A stretch of DNA of 64,000 nucleotides from Bacteroidaceae bacterium (GTDB taxonomy: Bacteria; Bacteroidota; Bacteroidia; Bacteroidales; Bacteroidaceae), in contig JAFXNA010000012.1 of NCBI GenBank assembly GCA_017529865.1, positions 1 to 64,000 on the forward strand, written 5' to 3'. The translations under genes and the position numbers were made by a program. The notes beneath the pieces were generated by a model, which ran no database searches, was not told where the DNA came from, and worked only from the letters and a program-made list of their open reading frames with translations. Within the stretch, counting starts at the first letter, position 1. Every line of letters begins with the position of its first letter. Below, one piece after another: positions 1 to 6,456 of the stretch.

Positions 1-123
1 CATAGGTCGTTTTGTAACTTCGTGGTTAACTTACTGGGAGCGTTAGCTGCGTATTGCTTCTTCCCCAAGAAACCGTGCATCACATGTGAAAGAGTGTGGG
101 ACAACCAATTAGCACTATTCTGA
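1..123 (+). mobile_element. 3' end of an insertion-sequence transposase (partial)
   Basis: Frame 1 is open from the window edge to a TGA at 121-123, giving a 40-residue C-terminus that contains NLLGALAAYCFFPKKP. That ending resembles DDE transposases of Bacteroidota insertion sequences; I think of an IS982-like element, but the family is a guess from a short tail. The DNA after the stop (about 124-144, ATTCGTCGAACTCACG) would then be the terminal repeat, and it ends directly at the stop codon of the minus-strand gene at 145. The catalytic part lies outside the window. Confidence 0.5.
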
Positions 124-144
124 ATTCGTCGAACTCACGTTGTT

Positions 145-927
145 TTAGAATCTCATGGAGTTAGAAATATTCATAAGATAATCGTTTAAATGTGTATTAC
201 CCCTTCTTGTAAGGAACAAATACATATATATAGGGCTATGATTCTGTTTTTCCATGACGATCTTATAAGCATAAGGATACTCTTTCATCGTATTATAACT
301 ACTGTTATTAACCGAATATGTTATATATCCAATCTTATTTCTTGCAGGAAATGAACATACATATATGGCATCTGCATTCGATTTTTGTGTCAGGGAATCA
401 TTTTGGTGAACAGTAGCATATTTCATCAGATACCCATCCTCGCGTCCATATTTGCGGTTCTTCTGATGAGCTTCATAGCTTGGAATATCATCAGCATTTG
501 AGGTGATGTCTGCACTCAAATTGTCTTTAATCAATTGATGGGATATGTTTTTTGCCTGTACTGGGTTTGACATCCTTAGAAAATCAAGGAATAACATGCT
601 TTGACCATCTGTGGACTTCATCGTTATACAACGATTATCAACACCATCCAACTTTGGACTCAATTTTATGTTGCCACCATTGTGTAGCGGGACACATTTG
701 TATTTCGAGAATGGCAAATTGAATTCTTTCATACCATTACCTCTGATGTATGCGGTTCTTAATTCATTAACAACATCTTTCGGACAATTTTTCTGGTTAT
801 AATTATTCACCAAAGAACTTAGAGTTGAATTCCATTTCTTGTCCTTTACGTCAGTTGGTAGTTTTTGAGCTGATATATTCAATGATATCAACATCACACC
901 TATTATTGATATTAATATTCTAATCAT
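145..927 (-). CDS. Secreted partner protein, copy 1 of the duplicated cassette (unknown function)
   Basis: A protein of about 260 residues with an N-terminal signal peptide ending near NISAQ, so probably periplasmic or extracellular. I chose the ATG at 927 because it opens the signal peptide and lies 19 bases after the stop of the preceding gene; an in-frame ATG at 981 would place the start inside that gene. It is clearly homologous to the product of 3476-4273: both share NCPKDVV near residue 45, a CVP segment, MKSTD followed by FLDF, a NAD-I-CSF block, HSPI, and a C-terminus of the form NI-S/T-K/N-S-M/I-R/Q-F. I recognise no domain and no catalytic motif. It follows a cysteine-peptidase-like lipoprotein gene, as its paralogue does. 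A role as inhibitor, chaperone or substrate of that lipoprotein is inference. An IS element sits immediately after its stop codon. Confidence 0.8.
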   Translation of the reverse strand: MIRILISIIGVMLISLNISAQKLPTDVKDKKWNSTLSSLVNNYNQKNCPKDVVNELRTAYIRGNGMKEFNLPFSKYKCVPLHNGGNIKLSPKLDGVDNRCITMKSTDGQSMLFLDFLRMSNPVQAKNISHQLIKDNLSADITSNADDIPSYEAHQKNRKYGREDGYLMKYATVHQNDSLTQKSNADAIYVCSFPARNKIGYITYSVNNSSYNTMKEYPYAYKIVMEKQNHSPIYMYLFLTRRGNTHLNDYLMNISNSMRF

Positions 928-946
928 GTTATCGACAATCATTTGT

Positions 947-1753
947 TTATTTAATATAATCATTAATAACGACATTTCCATTAGGGCTTAAAGAAGGAAC
1001 AGTATCTCCTAGTATTTCGTATGATCTGTATTTAGCACTTTGAGAATCATATGAGTTTAGTGTATAGGTTGTTTTTACATAACTACGTTCAATTGATTCG
1101 GCATTCTCTGCATGGTTTGAAATTACCAATATGCCATTTAATGAACAATTAAAGAACGATGCTCCTACATACCTGTTATACTTATTAGCAGTAAGACTAA
1201 ATATTCTTACTGCATCTAACATGTCTGCCCTAGGAATACCGCTGGAAGAATAACTAGGGTAAAATAATTGCAATGTTGCATTTACAGTTTCAAGATTTAA
1301 AAGCCAATTGTACGAAATAGAATGCCCAACACAATCTTTCCATGTACAAATATGTCCAGATCCCTCAACACTACTACGTTTTTTTCTAGAGGTTTTCTTC
1401 TCAGTTAATCCTAATAAAACTTCATTCCCATTTTTATATGACGTTTTAATGAATTCATATACTCTTTCTGATATATTAACTTCTTTACCAGATTTCTCTT
1501 TTATTGACGCCTGACCGTCTTTTTGAATAATTACTGTTAGCCTAGTACGGGCTTTAGCTACTACTTCCCAATCTTTATCTGTCATGTGTGCAAAAGAAGA
1601 TTCTTTTATGTCCAGATATTCATAGTTAATATCTGCACGTGTTCCATTATAGTTAATACTCTCTTCTGGATTCTCAAAATCGAACCACTCATCACTTGTA
1701 CAAGCAACCATTGCCATTACTGCAAGAGTACTACAGAATAATAATTTTCTCAT
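947..1753 (-). CDS. Papain-like (clan CA type) cysteine-peptidase-like lipoprotein, copy 1
   Basis: A 268-residue lipoprotein with lipobox Cys18 (MVAC) followed by TSDEWFDFE, a charged stretch like the export signals of surface lipoproteins in this phylum. Residues 35-125 form an N-terminal region that may act as a propeptide, ending in the basic linker RKKRSS. The C-terminal part has DCVGHSISY (Cys141), ISNHAENAE (His214) and LNSYDSQS (Asp236), in the order expected of a Cys-His-Asp/Asn peptidase. The three residues are conserved in the paralogue at 4280-5107 while surrounding sequence varies, which supports an active site. C39, C47 (staphopain) or C10-like families are possible; I cannot place it. 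A partner gene starts 19 bases downstream. Activity is inferred. Confidence 0.75.
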   Translation of the reverse strand: MRKLLFCSTLAVMAMVACTSDEWFDFENPEESINYNGTRADINYEYLDIKESSFAHMTDKDWEVVAKARTRLTVIIQKDGQASIKEKSGKEVNISERVYEFIKTSYKNGNEVLLGLTEKKTSRKKRSSVEGSGHICTWKDCVGHSISYNWLLNLETVNATLQLFYPSYSSSGIPRADMLDAVRIFSLTANKYNRYVGASFFNCSLNGILVISNHAENAESIERSYVKTTYTLNSYDSQSAKYRSYEILGDTVPSLSPNGNVVINDYIK

Positions 1754-1873
1754 GTTAAAATTGTTTTTAGTTTGATTAATAATGAATGAATATATAATTA
1801 TACTCCAATGTATAAATCATAATAGTATCTTGTACACCTGAAATTGTTTGTCTTTCTTTTGATTAATTTGAAT

Positions 1874-3466
1874 TTATTGACTTTTCAAATAGTTATCCGC
1901 TTTACTTTTTACTTCATCAACCATTGGTGATGGTATTTTAACCTTCTTGTTATGTATCTTCTTAGCAATGAGTATGGCGTGTGCCTTGTCTTTCTTGCAA
2001 TTATATGCCTGCAATAAATAGCTATAAGGTAAGAATCTACACGGAATCATATTGGATGCCAATGTAGCATATTTAATAACAGAATCATTCTGATGTATAT
2101 TCTGATAGTTATCAGCATATAATAATGCTACGTCATAATCATATATCTCCTTCAAACATTCATGCAGTATCTGAAGACTTTCATCATATCGATTGATAAA
2201 ATTAAGTTCGGCGGCATAATTATAAAGGAAGTACCCGTCATACCGTAGAATTGTATTATCATGGATTTTTTGATAGAACGGAATCATTTGTTCTGTCTGT
2301 CCTTCCAATGAGCGGTCAGCAATACGTTTCCAATTGAGTTCTGCAATGACAGTATGGTAGAGGAAATAAAAGGCAATGAATGTAAAAGATATAAAGATGA
2401 TTCTGAGTGCTACATGAATCCTCTTTGGTAAATACCGTGTGAATGGTAGTATAAATAAAATAGTCATTAATATCCATACAGGAGCATATTGTAACGGATA
2501 AGAAAAAGTCGCAAGTACCGCAAACGACGAGTAACAGGCTACAACTACAGAAGAATACCAACCTCTGTGTCTTAATGCCATCGTGATAGGAATTGTAATT
2601 AATATCATAAAAACTAACAGCCCTATTATCCCAAAATTAAATGCTACATTGATAAATTCGTTGAATGGATGGGAAATATTATCGGCCAGCCAGGCAAAGC
2701 GATCTCCTTCATGTTGTTGAAAGTAATTAGCCTGTTCATACATATATTCAGACTTAAAGCCGTTTATCCCATGCCCAAGCCATATCTTATCAAATATTAG
2801 CGGCATTGATGTTTTCCAAATGAACAAACGTCCGTAAGTGGAATTCGCCTTTAATTGAAATAATAGAATTGACACACCGCAAATAAGAATGATAACCACA
2901 GATGCCAGCACCTTACTATGCAGTAGTCTCTTTAGCCAAGTAGTATCAATAGAAAGCACAACGAGAGATGACACTATTATGGAGATTATGGCGGTACGAG
3001 CACCAGAAAGCACAATTGCTGACAGGTAAAGCAGTAGCAAAGAACTGATTGCGATCTTAATGATTCTATGGCTATTTATACACCATGATACCCCTATAGG
3101 AAATAATAGCGCGAGAACTGCCGTAATCCCTGCAGGATTTTCAAAGCTACCAGTAATTCTGAAACTTGGATGATTCGAAGGAAAAATGCTGATATATTGT
3201 AATAGGCCGTATAATGCCAAGAATGCACCCGTAATGAATAAGAAATGCATAGTGACAGGTGAGCAGATGTGCCGAACCAATCCTCGCGGTTTTTTGGTTA
3301 ATAGGATGAATACAATAACTACGAGCCCACCAAATATGGCAAGATACTTCTTGATGTCATTTTCAACGTTGCAGAAAGAATTTGAGGTAATAAATAAACC
3401 CAACGCATACCAACATACGAAAAGTATGTTGATTGCGTTATGTTTAATATTACTGATTCTTTCCAT
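1874..3466 (-). CDS. O-antigen ligase/polymerase-like membrane protein with C-terminal TPR region
   Basis: A 530-residue protein with about ten membrane segments between residues 10 and 385, then a soluble helical tail of TPR type (about 400-525). The periplasmic loop carries WLGHGINGF and later ISHPFNEFINVAFNFGI, which match the Wzy_C/WaaL pattern (S-H-x-x-N-E-F). Family members ligate or polymerise polysaccharide on undecaprenyl carriers, and some are protein O-oligosaccharyltransferases. There are no other polysaccharide genes nearby. The gene sits between the two peptidase/partner cassettes, 9 bases after the partner gene upstream, so it is probably co-transcribed with them. A task such as modifying these exported proteins is a hypothesis only. 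Confidence 0.85.
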   Translation of the reverse strand: MERISNIKHNAINILFVCWYALGLFITSNSFCNVENDIKKYLAIFGGLVVIVFILLTKKPRGLVRHICSPVTMHFLFITGAFLALYGLLQYISIFPSNHPSFRITGSFENPAGITAVLALLFPIGVSWCINSHRIIKIAISSLLLLYLSAIVLSGARTAIISIIVSSLVVLSIDTTWLKRLLHSKVLASVVIILICGVSILLFQLKANSTYGRLFIWKTSMPLIFDKIWLGHGINGFKSEYMYEQANYFQQHEGDRFAWLADNISHPFNEFINVAFNFGIIGLLVFMILITIPITMALRHRGWYSSVVVACYSSFAVLATFSYPLQYAPVWILMTILFILPFTRYLPKRIHVALRIIFISFTFIAFYFLYHTVIAELNWKRIADRSLEGQTEQMIPFYQKIHDNTILRYDGYFLYNYAAELNFINRYDESLQILHECLKEIYDYDVALLYADNYQNIHQNDSVIKYATLASNMIPCRFLPYSYLLQAYNCKKDKAHAILIAKKIHNKKVKIPSPMVDEVKSKADNYLKSQ

Positions 3467-3475
3467 TCTCGAATT

Positions 3476-4273
3476 CTAAAACTGGATGGATTTCGTGATG
3501 TTCTGGAGATACTTGTCCAAAGCCTTGTCTCCTTCTTTCTTGCAGAACAAGAAAAAGACAATAGGCGAATGTCCTTGTTTGACCATTGCTATCTCATACA
3601 CAGCCTTGTATTCGTTCAATGTATTATAATCCTTATGGAGGGAATCGGGATAATAACCTACGTTTGACCTTTGGGCGAATGAACATGCGTAAATCGTATC
3701 TGCGTTGCAGTTCTTGGCCAACCGGCTGCTTCCCGTATAGGTTTTCACATGGCTATTATAAATCTTTTCCACATCTATGTCCTTATTTCTGCCAATTCGA
3801 TAATTCAATGCAGAGCTTTCCGACTGCCCCATTTCATTGGTGAGGACGTTCTCAACCAACAACTTTCTTGTGTCCACAGGTTTGTTCTTTAAAAGGGTTT
3901 TACGGAAACCTATCTGAAAGAAATCCAGGAATACCATGCAATTTCTGTCTGTTGACTTCATTGAAAACATGAGGTTGTCATCATAAATAACGTCAGGGTG
4001 TACTTTCATTCCAACGCTTCTGCAATCAGTCTTGACAGGTACACAATCAAATGATTTAAAGGGAAGGCTGAGTTTTGACAATGTGGCAAACGACTTGAAC
4101 TGTTGAGCCAATTGACTTACAACATCTTTTGGACAGTTCTCCTTATTATATTTATCAATCAAGGAATCTGTCTGCACTATTTCGTTTAGGTTTACAGAGT
4201 CATTTAAAACACTTGAAGCGAAAACATCAATTATGCAAAAAGCATAAAAAACCAATGTGAATAAAGTCTTCAT
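3476..4273 (-). CDS. Secreted partner protein, copy 2 of the duplicated cassette (unknown function)
   Basis: A 265-residue exported protein with signal peptide (LVFYAFCIIDVFAS). It is the paralogue of the protein at 145-927: NCPKDVV about residue 45, CVP, MKSTD then VFLDFFQ, NADTIYACSF, KQGHSPI, and the ending NITKSIQF. Several cysteines are conserved in both copies, in line with disulphides in an extracytoplasmic protein. It starts 6 bases after the stop of the peptidase-like lipoprotein gene at 4280, so the two are translationally close. No known domain was recognised. The tight pairing recalls staphopain/staphostatin or SpeB/Spi gene order, but this protein is much larger than those inhibitors and carries its own signal peptide. 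Confidence 0.8.
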   Translation of the reverse strand: MKTLFTLVFYAFCIIDVFASSVLNDSVNLNEIVQTDSLIDKYNKENCPKDVVSQLAQQFKSFATLSKLSLPFKSFDCVPVKTDCRSVGMKVHPDVIYDDNLMFSMKSTDRNCMVFLDFFQIGFRKTLLKNKPVDTRKLLVENVLTNEMGQSESSALNYRIGRNKDIDVEKIYNSHVKTYTGSSRLAKNCNADTIYACSFAQRSNVGYYPDSLHKDYNTLNEYKAVYEIAMVKQGHSPIVFFLFCKKEGDKALDKYLQNITKSIQF

Positions 4274-4279
4274 GTGGGA

Positions 4280-5107
4280 TTATTTTATATACTGAGGAAT
4301 AAGGGGATAATTGTCAAAATAATCTAAAGCAGGAACCGTATTGCTTTTAATATCAAAGCAATAACATATTGAATTCTTGCTATCTAATAAAGTTATTCTA
4401 TAATGACCTGCTACTTTAACTATTGCTATTGTGTTTACTGCATGTCCTGGAATTTCTGCAATGCCATATATGCTAGTTTCATTAACAGGAGTTGTTTCGG
4501 TAAAACAATTTTGAGAAGATGCTGTTGAATTAAATAATTGCACTGCACGAAGAAGATTATTACGATGGATGCCACTGTCTGCATAACAAGGGAAGACCCT
4601 GCTAAGGCTATCATTTACAACATTAATATCTAAGTTATAATAGTATGCTATAGCCTCTCCTACGCAGTCAGTTTGTGTCCCTCCAGTTGGAATAATTTGT
4701 TCAGGTGAGGACCTCTTTAACCTACGTATGCGTTTCGTCTTCTGTGCCAGAATATTATTACTATTATCATAGAATTGTTTGACTATCGAAAAGAGTTTTT
4801 CCGAGATATTAACTTCCCTTCCATTGCTTTCAAGAATAGAATATAATCCATTTTTTTTAACATTAATAGTTAAACGTGCAGAGGCTTCTATGATATTATC
4901 CCAATCTTCTTTAGTAAACTTTTGAATAGAAGATTCCTTAATATCCAGATATTTATAGTCAATATCTGCACGTGTCCCATAACAGTCAATTGTTTCGTCT
5001 TGGTTCTCCAATTCGAACCACTCATCACTTGTACAAGCAACCATTGCCATTACTGCCACTGCCACCAGCAGGGCATACATACTTTCTCGTTTGTTTACTT
5101 GTTTCAT
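4280..5107 (-). CDS. Papain-like (clan CA type) cysteine-peptidase-like lipoprotein, copy 2
   Basis: A 275-residue lipoprotein with lipobox Cys25 (MVAC) followed by TSDEWFELE. Residues 44-62 (YGTRADIDY, YLDIKESS) are almost identical to copy 1. A basic linker RRLKRSS (about 128-134) precedes the C-terminal domain, which has TDCVGEAIAY (Cys148), EIPGHAVNTIAI (His222) and ITLLDSKNS (Asp242). GHAVNTIAI followed by a strand ending in Asp is close to what is seen around the catalytic His of papain-like bacterial peptidases. Maturation by cleavage at the basic linker is plausible but not shown. Its first 30 codons share near-identical DNA with the JAMM-like gene at 5747-6379, though the mature proteins are unrelated. 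Confidence 0.75.
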   Translation of the reverse strand: MKQVNKRESMYALLVAVAVMAMVACTSDEWFELENQDETIDCYGTRADIDYKYLDIKESSIQKFTKEDWDNIIEASARLTINVKKNGLYSILESNGREVNISEKLFSIVKQFYDNSNNILAQKTKRIRRLKRSSPEQIIPTGGTQTDCVGEAIAYYYNLDINVVNDSLSRVFPCYADSGIHRNNLLRAVQLFNSTASSQNCFTETTPVNETSIYGIAEIPGHAVNTIAIVKVAGHYRITLLDSKNSICYCFDIKSNTVPALDYFDNYPLIPQYIK

Positions 5108-5184
5108 TTCTCTTTTGTTTTTTATTGGCTATAATTCTAATTTGAAATTTGCATGTAATATGATTAACGGCATATTTTCATTCT

Positions 5185-5706
5185 TCATTTCCGTTGTTTG
5201 ATTTCCTTTTTTGCATCTTCCCTCATCTGTTCAGGAAGAAGCTCCCACATATCAACAAAATACATTTTTTCTGAGTCTTCAACTCCCGCTTTTACCCATG
5301 AACGGTAAGGGATGTTAATAAAATCCAGCCCATAATAATTACCAAATATTACATCCATTGGCTCGCCTGTATCCTCCCAAATATTAACGAACGAAGCAAA
5401 GCTCCATCCTAATTCTTCATGGGTCGCCCTGTCATAACTGAATTTGACTTCATAGTATTTTCTGCCAATTAATGGCTTTTCAAAGTCTTCTGCCTCTTCA
5501 TCTTCTTCGTACGTTTTTAACGGAGAAATCACGGGCACCACCTTGCCTTGAATCCATCCTGGTCCGAAGTTATTCGTTACTTCTCTCGCCAATTTCACAA
5601 GATACTCATTTCTTGCTTTCTCATTCATCTTGCTCAAGTTCTTTTGTTGAGCAAAAACTGAGCAACTACATATCAATGCAATTGCCATAATAATCATTGA
5701 TTTCAT
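5185..5706 (-). CDS. Small secreted protein of unknown function
   Basis: A 173-residue product with a signal peptide cleaved near SCSVFAQ. The mature part is highly charged, with an acidic patch TYEEDEEAEDFEK around residue 70, followed by a region rich in aromatic residues (YYEVKFSYDR, NYYGLDFINIPYRSW) and a basic C-terminus. I recognise no family. It lies between the JAMM-like gene (40 bases upstream) and the second peptidase/partner cassette (77 bases downstream), so it is probably part of the same operon and exported like its neighbours. Confidence 0.7.
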   Translation of the reverse strand: MKSMIIMAIALICSCSVFAQQKNLSKMNEKARNEYLVKLAREVTNNFGPGWIQGKVVPVISPLKTYEEDEEAEDFEKPLIGRKYYEVKFSYDRATHEELGWSFASFVNIWEDTGEPMDVIFGNYYGLDFINIPYRSWVKAGVEDSEKMYFVDMWELLPEQMREDAKKEIKQRK

Positions 5707-5746
5707 TTTTCTTTAATTTAATTGTTAGGAAAGAAATGCCTTCAAA

Positions 5747-6379
5747 CTAGTCTAATCGTTGATTGAATGCACCATATTTCGAAATTTTCTTTGTTTTATT
5801 TTTGGACATGCCTCCTCTTAATGTATTTACTTTATAATCATATAGGATACCAGGGATTCCATAATTATTGACGAATGAAATATCCAAATCTGTCGGTCCT
5901 GTTTTTCGCTTCTTTCCTGGACAATACTCTAATGTTGTATGAGTATGAAAGAATGCGCACATATCCGATGGTGGATCAATGTTAACCCTTAACCTTGCGT
6001 TTGTATCACAACCTATGGTATCCCCATAGATTGTTTCGCTAAATGAGTATTGATGACTTGCCTTATTATACCTAATGAATATTGCCAATTCTTGTCTTCC
6101 TGCAGGACTAGCAAGTGATTTTGTCTCTTCCCAAAGTACATTCAGTTTATTTTTAACGACTGTTGAAGCAAGAATCTCATCAACAGTTGGGAATTGGGAG
6201 ACTTCAGGTCCCTCCATTTCACTTCTCGTCGTCCTATCCGCCAAAGTGTAGAGTTCATCTTGAGGTGAGTACCCATCAAACTCCTCATCGGCTGAGCATG
6301 AGCCATAGATGGTGATGCCAATCATTACTGCCACTGCCACCAGCAGGGCGTACATTCCTTTTAGTTTGTTTACTCTCAT
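5747..6379 (-). CDS. Lipoprotein with a JAMM/MPN-like metallopeptidase motif
   Basis: A 210-residue lipoprotein with lipobox Cys28 (GSC) and SADEEFDGY after it, a likely surface-export signal. Near the end, CAFFHTHT (His145, His147) is followed by GPTDLD (Thr163, Asp166), and ELAIFI (Glu97) precedes it; this fits the zinc-binding pattern E...HxH...S/T-x-x-D of JAMM/JAB1 isopeptidase-like domains, with a longer than usual loop between the histidines and the Thr. Such domains cleave isopeptide or peptide bonds, but the longer loop leaves activity uncertain. It is the first gene of the operon that continues to 145. Its signal-peptide DNA is nearly the same as that of 4280-5107. Confidence 0.65.
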   Translation of the reverse strand: MRVNKLKGMYALLVAVAVMIGITIYGSCSADEEFDGYSPQDELYTLADRTTRSEMEGPEVSQFPTVDEILASTVVKNKLNVLWEETKSLASPAGRQELAIFIRYNKASHQYSFSETIYGDTIGCDTNARLRVNIDPPSDMCAFFHTHTTLEYCPGKKRKTGPTDLDISFVNNYGIPGILYDYKVNTLRGGMSKNKTKKISKYGAFNQRLD

Positions 6380-6394
6380 TGTTTTTTTATTTAA

Positions 6395-6416
6395 GCAACC
6401 ATTGGTTGCAAAGTTA
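6395..6416 (-). promoter_or_regulatory. Promoter -7 box and adjacent palindrome for the 6379-145 operon
   Basis: On the minus strand TAACTTTG (6416-6409) fits the Bacteroidota -7 consensus TAnnTTTG. It overlaps a palindrome, GCAACCATTGGTTGC (6395-6409), that covers the expected start of transcription, 16 bases before the first ATG. The palindrome could be an operator or a 5' hairpin. No clear -33 TTTG is present. Confidence 0.55.
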
Positions 6417-6456
6417 ATAAAACTATTTTAATTTCACTCTATTCTTTTGTTTTTTC

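Noticed and set aside
145-981. Upstream start at 981 for the first partner protein
   Set aside because: It would overlap the preceding gene's end and place hydrophilic residues before the signal peptide; the ATG at 927 fits both.
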